31,390 nucleotides of DNA from Clostridium sp. CAG:411 (GCA_000437275.1 FR899730.1:1-31390), one strand, 5' to 3'. Numbered from the stretch's first letter, positions 17,211 to 26,190 are shown. Translations and numbers: made by a program. Notes: generated by a model from the sequence alone, not told the origin.

Positions 17211-17909
17211 ATGTTCTATAGATATTATTTTGACCCGACTTATATGTTGGTCATTATTGGTTTATTATTGACTTTAATGGCTTCTGCGTTGGTGAAAAGC
17301 ACCTATGCAAAATATAAGAAAGTGCATAGTATGTCAGGTATGACAGGAGCACAAGTAGCAGAAAGAATTTTACATCAGGCTGGGATCTATGATGTGCAGA
17401 TACAGCACATTGCTGGAGATTTAACAGATAACTACAATCCTAAAACCAAAATTCTTAGTTTGTCAGATGCCGTATATAATAATACATCGGTAGCTGCAAT
17501 TGGTGTAGCCGCACATGAATGTGGACATGCCATTCAGCATGCGAAAGAATATGCACCGCTTAATTTGCGTTCGGCTATGGTACCAGTGGTAAATATTTGT
17601 TCTACTCTTACATGGCCAGCAATTTTTTTAGGAATTATTTTAAGTTGGAATCAGGCTTTGATTACGTTAGGAATTCTATTTTTTTCAGCAGCCGTACTCT
17701 TTAGTTTGGTTACGTTACCAGTGGAATTTGATGCATCACATAGAGCCTTGAAAATACTGGGAGGCACAGGAATGCTTACACAGAATGAAGTAGGAAAGGC
17801 AAGAAAGGTATTGACGGCAGCAGCACTTACTTATGTGGCATCCGCAGCAGCTATGATTTTACAACTGTTACGTTTAATCCTTTTATTTGGAGGAGATAGA
17901 GATCGATGA
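17211..17909 (+). CDS. YugP-type membrane zinc metallopeptidase
   Basis: This is a predicted integral membrane neutral zinc protease of 232 residues. The metal site is HECGH at 102-106 (HExxH type), inside a domain that includes LSDAVYNNTSVAAIGVAAHE. A membrane segment lies near residues 10-30, with further hydrophobic helices at about 125-175 and a C-terminal one at about 205-225. VEFDASHRAL is a conserved family segment that may supply another metal ligand. I start it at 17211 because an AAGGAGG site ends 8 bases upstream; a more upstream GTG at 17190 would put that site inside the coding sequence. It overlaps rsmB by 4 bases (ATGA). The substrate is unknown. Its place between fmt and rsmB is, as I recall, common in Clostridia. 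Confidence 0.92.
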   Translation: MFYRYYFDPTYMLVIIGLLLTLMASALVKSTYAKYKKVHSMSGMTGAQVAERILHQAGIYDVQIQHIAGDLTDNYNPKTKILSLSDAVYNNTSVAAIGVAAHECGHAIQHAKEYAPLNLRSAMVPVVNICSTLTWPAIFLGIILSWNQALITLGILFFSAAVLFSLVTLPVEFDASHRALKILGGTGMLTQNEVGKARKVLTAAALTYVASAAAMILQLLRLILLFGGDRDR

Positions 17910-19267
17910 CAAACAATCAGGTAAATATGCGAGAGCTTGCACTGGAAATTCTGTTAAAAGTATTGGAACAGGAAGAATACAGTAATGTGGTACTGCAACA
18001 GGTGCTTACAACATACCAATATCTGGAAAAACAGGATCGTGCATTCTTAACGAGACTTTGTGAAGGTACCATTGAGCGTAAAATTGAATTGGATTATATC
18101 TTAAACCAATTTTCAAAGGTAAAAGTAAAAAAGATGAAACCAGTGATACGAAATATTCTTCGTCTAGGTGTTTATGAATTAAAATACATGGAAAATATTC
18201 CAGCCAGAGCAACTTGTAATGAGGCGGTTAAACTGGCTCAGAAAAAAGGATTTTACAACCTAAAAGGTTTTGTAAATGGTGTACTCCGCAATATTGAAAG
18301 AAAAAAAGAAGACATTATATATCCGGATAAAAAAAAGCAGCCAGTTACCTATCTGAGTGTGTGTTATTCTATGCCAGAGTGGATTGTACAGATGTGGAAG
18401 CAACAATATGGCTTGGCATTGACAGAAACTATGCTTAAAGCGGCATTTAATGAGCGCCCAACTACAATCCGTTGTAATTGTGAGAAAACTACAGTAGAAC
18501 AGCTTACTACCAGTCTTTGTCAGGAAAATATACGGGTAGAGCCAGGGGCTTATGTGGATACTGCATTATATATCTCTGGGTATAATTACTTAAAGAAGAT
18601 AGAAGCATTCAAGAAGGGTGAGTTCACCATTCAGGATGAAAGTTCTATGTTAGTAGCACTTGCAGCAGATGTTAAAAAAGAGGATTTTGTAATTGATGTC
18701 TGTGCAGCACCAGGTGGAAAGAGTATGCATGTAGCAGAACGATTACAAGGAACAGGAAGGGTGTCCTCCAGAGATATATCCGAGCAGAAGGTAGAGCGTA
18801 TCCGAGAAAATGCAGAGCGTTTGGGACTAAAAAATGTGGAACCAAAAGTACAGGACGCACTTACGGTGGATGATACTGTATTAGGAAAGGCAGATATTGT
18901 AATTGCTGATTTACCCTGTTCTGGATTAGGTGTAATAGGAAAGAAAAATGATATAAAATATAAAGCCAGTATGGAGGGAATCCGAGAACTTGTCCGCCTG
19001 CAAAGAGACATATTAAAAATAGTTTCTTCTTATCTAAAGCCGGGAGGTACTTTGATTTATAGTACCTGTACAGTAAATCAGATGGAAAACGAAGAAAATG
19101 TAAAATGGATAGAAGAAACACTGGGATTACAGCCAGAGAGTTTAGATGCTTATATTCCAGAGAAGTTGCATAGTGAGACAACAAAACAAGGATTTTTACA
19201 GTTGATACCAGGCGTACAACAAACAGATGGATTTTTCCTTTCCAGATTTAAAAAGCCGGTTAGCTGA
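17906..19267 (+). CDS. rsmB: 16S rRNA m5C967 methyltransferase
   Basis: RsmB methylates a cytosine of helix 31 in 16S rRNA using S-adenosylmethionine. The NusB-like RNA-binding domain covers about residues 8-135. The methyltransferase domain has the SAM motif DVCAAPGGKS (264-273), motif IV DLPCSG with C338, and motif VI YSTCT with C388; in this family the two cysteines act in product release and catalysis. At 453 residues it is full length. The start overlaps the stop of the zinc peptidase gene (ATGA), a sign of translational coupling; rlmN follows 18 bases later. Confidence 0.96.
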   Translation: MTNNQVNMRELALEILLKVLEQEEYSNVVLQQVLTTYQYLEKQDRAFLTRLCEGTIERKIELDYILNQFSKVKVKKMKPVIRNILRLGVYELKYMENIPARATCNEAVKLAQKKGFYNLKGFVNGVLRNIERKKEDIIYPDKKKQPVTYLSVCYSMPEWIVQMWKQQYGLALTETMLKAAFNERPTTIRCNCEKTTVEQLTTSLCQENIRVEPGAYVDTALYISGYNYLKKIEAFKKGEFTIQDESSMLVALAADVKKEDFVIDVCAAPGGKSMHVAERLQGTGRVSSRDISEQKVERIRENAERLGLKNVEPKVQDALTVDDTVLGKADIVIADLPCSGLGVIGKKNDIKYKASMEGIRELVRLQRDILKIVSSYLKPGGTLIYSTCTVNQMENEENVKWIEETLGLQPESLDAYIPEKLHSETTKQGFLQLIPGVQQTDGFFLSRFKKPVS

Positions 19268-19285
19268 AAAAGAAATGAGGAAAAA

Positions 19286-20332
19286 ATGGAACAGATAGAT
19301 ATAAAGTCGTTATCATATGATGAATTAATACAGACAATGGTCGAGATGGGAGAGAAACCATTTCGTGGGAAACAGATTTATGAATGGCTGCATAAAAAGG
19401 CAGTCATGAGTTTTGATGAGATGACAAATCTATCCAAGGCATTGCGAGAAAAATTAGACAAAACATGTTATATTGCAGAAACGAAAAAATTGGAAAAGTT
19501 GGTTTCAAAAGATGGAGCAACTACAAAATTTTTGTTTGCCTTGCGAGATGGCAGTGTCATTGAGAGTGTATTGATGAAATATCGACATGGAAACAGCGTC
19601 TGTATTTCTTCTCAGGTGGGATGCCGTATGGGATGTCGGTTTTGTGCTTCCACCTTGGGAGGTTTGGAACGAAATTTAACAGTATCAGAGATGCTTGGAC
19701 AGATTTACGCGATTCAGAATATATCAGGTGAACGTGTTTCTAATGTTGTCGTAATGGGAACGGGCGAGCCTATGGACAATTACGATAATTTTGTAAAGTT
19801 TGTCCATATGTTGACCGACGAACATGGATATCATATCAGTCAGAGGAATATTACCGTATCTACTTGTGGACTGGTAGAAAAAATACGAAAACTGGCAGAT
19901 GAGAAATTGCAGATTACGTTGGCAATTTCACTACATGCACCAAATGACGAGGCAAGAAGAAAGTTGATGCCAGTGGCGAATACATATACGATAAAAGAAA
20001 TAATGGAAGCTTGTGATTATTACTTTGAAAAAACAGGTAGAAGAGTTAGTTTTGAGTATAGTCTAGTGAAAGATCAGAATGACAGTGAGGCTTTTGCACA
20101 GGAACTTGGAAGATTACTTCGAGGAAAGAACTGTCATGTAAATTTAATACCAGTAAATCCAATCAAAGAAAGAGATTATAAAGATTCTGACAGTTATTTT
20201 GTGGAAAAATTCAAATTAACTCTTGAAAAGCTGGGAATAAATGTTACTATTAGAAGGGAAATGGGCAGAGATATAGATGCTGCCTGCGGACAATTAAGAA
20301 GAAGTTATATGAAGCAAAAAGAGGAGGAATAG
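19286..20332 (+). CDS. rlmN: 23S rRNA A2503 / tRNA A37 C2-methyltransferase (radical SAM)
   Basis: RlmN adds a methyl group to C2 of A2503 in the peptidyl transferase centre and of A37 in some tRNAs by radical chemistry. The 4Fe-4S motif CxxxCxxC is C113, C117 and C120. The methyl-carrying cysteine is C334 in DIDAACGQL near the C-terminus. GTGEPMDNYDN binds SAM. Length 348 is standard. The site TGAGGAAAAA precedes the ATG. I exclude the related resistance enzyme Cfr because of the conserved housekeeping context and the N-terminal RlmN domain (FRGKQIYEWLHKK). Its end carries the AGGAGG site of the next gene. Confidence 0.96.
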   Translation: MEQIDIKSLSYDELIQTMVEMGEKPFRGKQIYEWLHKKAVMSFDEMTNLSKALREKLDKTCYIAETKKLEKLVSKDGATTKFLFALRDGSVIESVLMKYRHGNSVCISSQVGCRMGCRFCASTLGGLERNLTVSEMLGQIYAIQNISGERVSNVVVMGTGEPMDNYDNFVKFVHMLTDEHGYHISQRNITVSTCGLVEKIRKLADEKLQITLAISLHAPNDEARRKLMPVANTYTIKEIMEACDYYFEKTGRRVSFEYSLVKDQNDSEAFAQELGRLLRGKNCHVNLIPVNPIKERDYKDSDSYFVEKFKLTLEKLGINVTIRREMGRDIDAACGQLRRSYMKQKEEE

Positions 20333-20333
20333 C

Positions 20334-21053
20334 ATGAAAGCATATTCCATTACAGATGTTGGAATGGTTAGAGAAATGAACCAGGATTATGTTTTCTGTT
20401 ATACAGATCCCGTAGGACAGTTGCCAAATCTGTTCCTTGTTGCGGATGGTATGGGCGGACATCAGGCTGGAGATTATGCATCCAGATGTTGCGTAGAGAC
20501 GATTGCAACAAGTGTGAAAAATAGTCAGGTTCGTTCTCCAATTGGTATTTTGGAGAATGCAATTCAGGAAGCGAACAGAGTCGTATTTTGTCAGGCGGAG
20601 GCAGATGCATCGCTTTATGGTATGGGAACAACGATTGTTGCCGCTACTATATTGGGACAGGAATTATATGTAGCAAATATAGGAGATTCCAGAGCGTATT
20701 TAATTCGAGAAGAAATGCATCAGATAACAGAAGACCATTCTTGGGTAGAAGAAATGGTTCGAAATGGTGAATTAGAAAGAAAAGATGCAAGGCATCATAA
20801 AAATAAAAATGTGATTACAAGGGCAGTTGGTACCAATGCGTTAGTACAGGCAGATTTCTTTGAATTGTGTATGCAAAAAGGGGATGTTTTGCTTATGTGT
20901 ACGGATGGATTGATTAACATGGTAGAAGATGAGGACATCTTTGACATTGTAAAGAACAGCACAGATATAGAGGCAGCGGGCAAGGAATTGGTACGCGTGG
21001 CGAATGCCAATGGAGGAAAAGATAACATTGGTATTGTATTGGTAGAAATATAG
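20334..21053 (+). CDS. prpC: PP2C-type Ser/Thr protein phosphatase (Stp/PrpC)
   Basis: This metal-dependent phosphatase reverses phosphorylation by the neighbouring PASTA kinase. Metal-binding motifs are in place: MNQD (15-18), VADGMGGH (36-43), TDGL, and GKDN near the C-terminus; GIGDSRAY-like ANIGDSRAY is also present. At 239 residues it is the minimal bacterial PP2C with no membrane segment, so it is cytosolic. Its AGGAGG site lies in the last codons of rlmN and only one base separates the two reading frames, so coupling is likely. The kinase gene follows 37 bases downstream. Confidence 0.96.
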   Translation: MKAYSITDVGMVREMNQDYVFCYTDPVGQLPNLFLVADGMGGHQAGDYASRCCVETIATSVKNSQVRSPIGILENAIQEANRVVFCQAEADASLYGMGTTIVAATILGQELYVANIGDSRAYLIREEMHQITEDHSWVEEMVRNGELERKDARHHKNKNVITRAVGTNALVQADFFELCMQKGDVLLMCTDGLINMVEDEDIFDIVKNSTDIEAAGKELVRVANANGGKDNIGIVLVEI

Positions 21054-21090
21054 AATAAGTGCAAAGGATAGAAGCATAAGGAGGAGTAAT

Positions 21091-23190
21091 ATGATAATTC
21101 GACCTGGAGTATTTATAAATGACCGGTATGAAATTATTGATAAAGTTGGCACTGGCGGAACAGCCGATGTCTATAAAGCAAAAGATCATCGGCTCAATCG
21201 ATTTGTAGCAGTCAAGATTTTAAAAGCGGAATTTAGCAATGATAAAACATTTTTAGGAAAATTTCGTGCGGAGGCACAATCTGCTGCTGGATTATCTCAT
21301 CCCAATGTTGTAAATGTGTATGATGTTGGTGATGAAGAAGATATGCATTATATTGTAATGGAATTGGTAGAGGGGATTACATTAAAGAGTTTTATTGAGC
21401 GAAAAGGAAAACTTGATGTAAAAGAAGCCGTAGGAATTGCTATACAGATTGCACAGGGAATGGAAGCTGCGCATGGAAATCATATCGTACACAGAGATAT
21501 TAAACCACAAAATATTATTATTTCCAGAGAAGGAAAAGTAAAAGTAACCGATTTTGGAATTGCAAAAGCAGTTACTTCGGATACGATTACATCAAATGCC
21601 ATGGGTTCCGTACATTATTTATCACCAGAACAGGCAAGGGGCGGTTTTAGTGATGAAAAAAGTGACATCTATTCACTTGGCGTTACCATGTATGAAATGT
21701 TGACAGGACGAGTACCGTTTATTGGCGATAATACTGTTTCGGTTGCATTATGTCATTTGCAGGAAGATGCCGTTCCAATTCGAACATTAGAACCGACGGT
21801 GCCAGTTAGTTTAGATCGAATTGTGCAAAAATGTATGCAAAAGAAGCCAGAGCATCGTTATTTATCTGCATCTGCGCTCATTTCGGATTTGAAAAAGTCA
21901 CTTTCGAATCCAGATGGAGCATATGTGCAGCTTTATACACCAGATATGATTGCGGATTCTCCTACCATCAATCTTTCTTCAGAGGATTTAGAACAAATTA
22001 AGCAAGCTTCCAATGATGAGAGACAGAAAATGGAAGATACTATGGATTTTGGTGCAAAAAGAAGTGATAGAAGAAATCCAGTAGTAGAAAAGAAAGCGGA
22101 AGAGGATGACGAGGAAGACGATGAGGAGGAAGATGTAAATCCAAAGTTAGAAAAACTGATGAGTATTGGTGGTGTTCTTGCTGCTATCTTAATTGTTTTT
22201 ATTATCATCTTTATTATCGCTAAGGCAAGTGGATGTTTTGGTGGAGGTACACAGCAAAAAGAAGAAACAACACCATCACCAGAAGTAACGATAGAAGCAA
22301 CGGAAAAGGCAGAAAAAAAGACCGTTCCAAATGTAGTAAATACAAAATTATCAGATGTACAGAGTCAATTGGAACAATTGGGACTAGAAGTTAAAGTAAC
22401 GGAACAGTCTTCAGATACAGTAGAAGCAGGCTATATAATCAGTCAGGACTTGGAAGAAGGAACAACCATTGAAGATGGTATGGTAATCAATTTGGTTGTG
22501 AGTACAGGAAATAATAAAATCAGCGTAGAAAATGTGGTTGGTCAGGATGCAAGCAGTGCAGAGAGCATTTTGAGCGGACAGGGATTTAGTGTTAGAAAAG
22601 AATACGAATATAGCGATACGACAGCAGAAGGAAAAGTAATAAGAACAAGTCCAGCGGCAGGAACTTCTGTAGCAAAAGGAGAAACAATCACAATTTATAT
22701 TAGTAAAGGAAAAGAAGATACTACAGTAGAAGTACCTGATTTAAGAGGCTGCACGAAGAGTGAAGCAAAGAAAAAGTTGGAGGAGAAAGGTCTGGTACTG
22801 GGAAGTGTGACCGAAGAGTATAGTGACAGTGTTGCTAAGGGAAAAGTTATTTCTCAGGGCTACAGTGTAGGAAGTAAAGCAGAAAAAGGTACAAGTGTAT
22901 CTATCGTCATTAGTCTTGGCGCAGAGCCAAAATACCGTTATGAAGCACGAATTTCCATTTCAGACAACCCATTTAATTCAGAAGATGAGACTGGAGTAAT
23001 TAAGTTAATTCTAAAGCAGGATGGAAAGAGTAAGACGGTTTATGAGGAAAGCCATAGTTTAGGTGATTTTCCACTGAACATCGGTGTAATAGAAGGATAC
23101 AGCACTTCTACTGGAGAGATTTATATGTATCTGGATGGCAAGTGTGTGGGAGGACCATACTCTGTGAAATTTACAAAGGTAGCAGAATAA
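21091..23190 (+). CDS. prkC: Membrane Ser/Thr kinase with PASTA repeats
   Basis: This transmembrane kinase senses muropeptides or lipid II through PASTA repeats outside the cell and phosphorylates division, wall and translation proteins inside. In the kinase domain (about 12-270) are the glycine loop GTGGTADVY, ATP lysine K42, HRDIKPQN (catalytic D136), DFG 154-156 and SPE. A juxtamembrane linker ends in a strongly acidic run (about 337-349). One transmembrane helix spans 359-377. Three PASTA repeats follow (about 410-473, 477-540, 545-610), then a non-PASTA C-terminal region of about 85 residues (610-699). The site AAGGAGG is strong. It sits in the usual Firmicute order with its phosphatase and rsgA; the rsgA start codon overlaps its stop codon (TAATG). 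Confidence 0.96.
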   Translation: MIIRPGVFINDRYEIIDKVGTGGTADVYKAKDHRLNRFVAVKILKAEFSNDKTFLGKFRAEAQSAAGLSHPNVVNVYDVGDEEDMHYIVMELVEGITLKSFIERKGKLDVKEAVGIAIQIAQGMEAAHGNHIVHRDIKPQNIIISREGKVKVTDFGIAKAVTSDTITSNAMGSVHYLSPEQARGGFSDEKSDIYSLGVTMYEMLTGRVPFIGDNTVSVALCHLQEDAVPIRTLEPTVPVSLDRIVQKCMQKKPEHRYLSASALISDLKKSLSNPDGAYVQLYTPDMIADSPTINLSSEDLEQIKQASNDERQKMEDTMDFGAKRSDRRNPVVEKKAEEDDEEDDEEEDVNPKLEKLMSIGGVLAAILIVFIIIFIIAKASGCFGGGTQQKEETTPSPEVTIEATEKAEKKTVPNVVNTKLSDVQSQLEQLGLEVKVTEQSSDTVEAGYIISQDLEEGTTIEDGMVINLVVSTGNNKISVENVVGQDASSAESILSGQGFSVRKEYEYSDTTAEGKVIRTSPAAGTSVAKGETITIYISKGKEDTTVEVPDLRGCTKSEAKKKLEEKGLVLGSVTEEYSDSVAKGKVISQGYSVGSKAEKGTSVSIVISLGAEPKYRYEARISISDNPFNSEDETGVIKLILKQDGKSKTVYEESHSLGDFPLNIGVIEGYSTSTGEIYMYLDGKCVGGPYSVKFTKVAE

Positions 23191-24071
23191 TGAATGGAAA
23201 AATAATAAAAGGAATTGCAGGATTTTATTACATTCATACAGGAGAACAGGGTGTATTTGAGTGTAAGGCAAAAGGTGCATTCAGAAATAAAAAGATGAAG
23301 CCTCTTGTAGGTGACAACGTGGAGATTACAGTGCTGGATTCAGAAAAGAAGATTGGAAATGTAATCTCCGTAGAAAAAAGAAAGAACCAGTTGATACGTC
23401 CTGCGGTTGCGAATGTAGATCAGGCAATTGTAATTTTCTCCTGTGCAAAGCCACAGCCAAACTTGAATCTGTTGGATCGTTTTTTGGTATCAATGGAGCA
23501 ATATAATGTGGAGACGATTATCTGCTTTAATAAGTGTGATTTAGTTACTGAGGAAGAAATGGAGCGACTAAAGAGTATTTATGAAAGTAGTTATCAGGTA
23601 TTGTTTACCAGTGTAAAGGATAGTGTAGGTATTGAACTTTTAAAGGAACAGTTGAAGGGCAAAACCAGTGTTTTGGCAGGCCCTTCAGGGGTTGGAAAAT
23701 CATCCACGATCAATTGCATTATTCCAGAAGCAAATATGGAAACGGGACAGATTAGTCAGAAAATTGAGCGTGGAAAACATACCACCAGACATTCGGAGTT
23801 GTTTCGTTTAGCAAAAGACACTTATATTATGGATACGCCTGGATTTACTTCTCTGTATGTGACGGATATGGAGAAAGAACAACTTCGTTTTTACTTTCCT
23901 GAATTTTCGGAATATGAAGGAAAGTGTCGTTTCCAAGGATGTGTACATGTACATGAGCCATCATGCAAGGTGAAAGAGGCTGTAGAAACGGGAAAATTGT
24001 CAAAAGAACGATATGAAAATTATCAAAATTTTTACGGAGAAATTAAAGATAAGAAAAAAACATACAAATAG
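23190..24071 (+). CDS. rsgA: Ribosome small-subunit maturation GTPase
   Basis: RsgA is a circularly permuted GTPase that checks late 30S assembly and is a known partner or substrate of PASTA kinases in Firmicutes. Starting at 23190 it has 293 residues: an N-terminal OB-fold, G4 motif NKCD (114-117) placed before the P-loop GPSGVGKSS (164-172), DTPG (215-218), and the zinc site C246, C251, H253, C259. I prefer 23190 over an in-frame upstream start at 23142, because the latter lies within prkC and AAAGG is 9 bases before 23190. The ATG shares one base with the prkC stop codon. Confidence 0.96.
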   Translation: MNGKIIKGIAGFYYIHTGEQGVFECKAKGAFRNKKMKPLVGDNVEITVLDSEKKIGNVISVEKRKNQLIRPAVANVDQAIVIFSCAKPQPNLNLLDRFLVSMEQYNVETIICFNKCDLVTEEEMERLKSIYESSYQVLFTSVKDSVGIELLKEQLKGKTSVLAGPSGVGKSSTINCIIPEANMETGQISQKIERGKHTTRHSELFRLAKDTYIMDTPGFTSLYVTDMEKEQLRFYFPEFSEYEGKCRFQGCVHVHEPSCKVKEAVETGKLSKERYENYQNFYGEIKDKKKTYK

Positions 24072-24131
24072 ACAGCAGCGTATGGAATAAACGAAAAGTA
24101 TTGTAAATAAAAGATAAAGTGAGGAAGAAAT

Positions 24132-24791
24132 ATGTACAAATTAGCACCATCGATCCTTTCGGCCGATTTTTCAAAGCTGGGAGAAGAAATTAACAAAATT
24201 GAGCAGGCAGGGGCAGAATATGTTCATATTGATGTTATGGACGGAAGCTTTGTTCCTAGTATTTCCTTTGGAATGCCTATTATGAAATCAATCCGAAAAC
24301 AGTCAAAATGTGTATTTGATGTACATCTTATGATTGAGGAACCGGTTCGCTATTTGCAAGATTTTAAGGATGCAGGTGCAGATTTAATTACGGTACATGC
24401 AGAAGCTTGTAAGCATTTAGATCGTACGGTAAATGCGGTAAAGGAAATGGGATTAAAAGTAGGTGTAGCATTGAATCCAGCTACTTCTTTACATGTGCTT
24501 GATTATGTGCTTGATCAGTTGGATATGGTGCTGATTATGAGTGTAAATCCGGGATTTGGTGGACAATCCTTTATTCCATATTCCCTGACAAAGATTCGCC
24601 AATTGCGAGAGATGATTGATCAGCGAAATTTAAAAACAGATATTCAAGTAGATGGTGGAATTAAGTTGACAAATGCAGAGGAAGTCTTAGATGCAGGAGC
24701 AAACATATTAGTAGCTGGAACTGCTGTATTTGGTGGAGATGCGGCTGCGAATGTGAAGGCATTTAAAGAGATTTTTGCAAAAAAGAATTAG
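24132..24791 (+). CDS. rpe: Ribulose-phosphate 3-epimerase
   Basis: Rpe interconverts ribulose-5-phosphate and xylulose-5-phosphate in the pentose phosphate pathway. The barrel's metal and catalytic residues are visible: H33 and D35 in HIDVMDG, H65 in VHLMI, and D174 in QVDGG; the phosphate loop is VNPGFGGQ and VAGTAVFGG closes the barrel. Length 219 is typical. GTGAGGAAG lies before the ATG. A 60-base gap with no recognisable promoter separates it from rsgA. In many Firmicutes rsgA-rpe is followed by a thiamin pyrophosphokinase gene; here ychF follows instead. Confidence 0.96.
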   Translation: MYKLAPSILSADFSKLGEEINKIEQAGAEYVHIDVMDGSFVPSISFGMPIMKSIRKQSKCVFDVHLMIEEPVRYLQDFKDAGADLITVHAEACKHLDRTVNAVKEMGLKVGVALNPATSLHVLDYVLDQLDMVLIMSVNPGFGGQSFIPYSLTKIRQLREMIDQRNLKTDIQVDGGIKLTNAEEVLDAGANILVAGTAVFGGDAAANVKAFKEIFAKKN

Positions 24792-24826
24792 AAAATAAAG
24801 ACAATACGATGGAGGAATAATAAATT

Positions 24827-25924
24827 ATGAAATTAGGAATTGTTGGATTACCAAATGTAGGAAAAAGTACATTATTTAATTCATTGACAAAAGCGGGAGC
24901 AGAATCAGCAAACTATCCATTCTGTACAATCGACCCAAACGTGGGTGTGGTTGCAGTACCAGATGAACGCTTAAATAAATTAGATGAAATGTATCATACA
25001 AAAAAAGTGGTACCTGCTGTGATTGAGTTTGTTGATATTGCGGGATTAGTAAAAGGAGCATCCAAGGGAGAAGGTCTTGGAAACCAGTTTTTAGCAAACA
25101 TTCGTGAGACAGATGCGATTGTACATGTGGTACGTTGTTTTGAAGATAGCAATATTGTGCATGTAGATGGTTCTATTGATCCACTTCGTGATATTGAAAC
25201 AATCAATTTAGAGTTGATTTTTTCAGATATTGAAATTTTGGACCGTCGTTTGACAAAGCTTGGAAAAGGTGCGAGAAGCGATAAGAGCCTTGCGAAAGAA
25301 TTTGATTTAGTAGATCGTTTAAAGGCGCATTTGGAAGCTGGAAAGTTGGCAAAAAGCTTTGAAGTACAAAACGAAGAAGAGGAAGAACTGATTAAAACTT
25401 ATAATCTGCTTACTATTAAGCCTGTAATTTATGCGGCCAATGTAACAGAGGATGATTTGGCAAATGATGGTGCAGACAACGAATATGTACAGAAAGTAAG
25501 GGAATATGCAGCTTCCGAAAATTCTGAAACATTTGTGATCTGTGCACAGATTGAGCAGGAAATTGCAGAATTAGAAGAGGACGAAAAGAAAGAATTTTTA
25601 GTGGATTTAGGATTACAGGAATCTGGTTTGGAAAAATTAATTCGTGCAAGTTATCATTTGCTGGGACTAATTAGTTTCCTTACAGCAGGAGAAGATGAAT
25701 GCCGCGCATGGACAATCACAAAGGGAACAAAAGCACCACAGGCAGCAGGAAAAATTCATACAGATTTTGAGCGTGGATTTATTCGAGCTGAGACAGTAAG
25801 CTATGAGCATTTAATGGAATGTGGTTCTATGACAGCAGCCAAAGAAAAAGGTTTGGTTCGTTCGGAAGGAAAAGAATATGTTGTTCAGGATGGTGACATT
25901 ATTTTATTCCGTTTCAATGTTTAA
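24827..25924 (+). CDS. ychF: Ribosome-associated ATPase of the Obg family
   Basis: YchF (Ola1 family) binds ribosomes and hydrolyses ATP in preference to GTP; it affects stress responses and translation initiation. The P-loop is GLPNVGKST (7-15). The G3 segment is DIAG. The usual NKxD is replaced by NVTE (205-208), the change that marks the ATP-specific branch. A helical domain and a C-terminal TGS domain (about 280-365) complete the protein, which has the usual length of 365. GGAGG lies about 12 bases upstream of the ATG. It is the last gene before a strong terminator. Confidence 0.97.
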   Translation: MKLGIVGLPNVGKSTLFNSLTKAGAESANYPFCTIDPNVGVVAVPDERLNKLDEMYHTKKVVPAVIEFVDIAGLVKGASKGEGLGNQFLANIRETDAIVHVVRCFEDSNIVHVDGSIDPLRDIETINLELIFSDIEILDRRLTKLGKGARSDKSLAKEFDLVDRLKAHLEAGKLAKSFEVQNEEEEELIKTYNLLTIKPVIYAANVTEDDLANDGADNEYVQKVREYAASENSETFVICAQIEQEIAELEEDEKKEFLVDLGLQESGLEKLIRASYHLLGLISFLTAGEDECRAWTITKGTKAPQAAGKIHTDFERGFIRAETVSYEHLMECGSMTAAKEKGLVRSEGKEYVVQDGDIILFRFNV

Positions 25925-25987
25925 AATTTAGTTTATAAGATTTGGGTATCAAAGACCTTAATTGGAATAAAAAATAAAGTAAAATAG

Positions 25988-26034
25988 AAAAGTAATACAT
26001 AACAGAGGCATATCTGTATGTATTACTTTTTTTT
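25988..26034 (+). terminator. Intrinsic terminator after ychF
   Basis: AAAAGTAATACATAACAGA (25988-26006) pairs with TCTGTATGTATTACTTTT (26013-26030), with one bulged A, over a 6-base loop, then a T-rich tail. It closes the 15-gene run. The A-rich flank on the other side would also allow termination from the minus strand, but no minus-strand gene is near. Confidence 0.92.
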
Positions 26035-26106
26035 ATTTTTCGGATTGTTTGCATTGGATATTACCATCAATTTTGTAACTCTTTTCTGTGAAACTGGTAA
26101 AAAAGG

Positions 26107-26135
26107 TTGAAAGTTTCCCTAAAATGGGATAGAAT
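26107..26135 (+). promoter_or_regulatory. Sigma-A-type promoter of the mraZ/dcw cluster
   Basis: TTGAAA (26107-26112) and TAGAAT (26130-26135) are 17 bases apart, giving a predicted start of transcription near 26142. It lies in the only gene-free stretch over 300 bases (25925-26230), between the ychF terminator and the MraZ box array. The part at 26035-26106 shows nothing else that I can name. Confidence 0.75.
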
Positions 26136-26141
26136 AGTAAC

Positions 26142-26190
26142 ATAAGTGGTGGAAAGTGGGATTATGTGGTGGAAAGTGGTGAGTAAGTGG
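26142..26190 (+). promoter_or_regulatory. MraZ operator: five GTGG-centred direct repeats
   Basis: Five boxes, ATAAGTGG (26142), GAAAGTGG (26152), TTATGTGG (26162), GAAAGTGG (26172) and GTAAGTGG (26183), repeat at 10, 10, 10 and 11 bases, one helical turn. This agrees with the AAAGTG(T/G)N3 boxes known for MraZ in mycoplasmas and the related TGGG repeats in E. coli. The array sits directly after the -10, so bound MraZ would block initiation or early elongation. Autoregulation is inferred. Confidence 0.82.
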
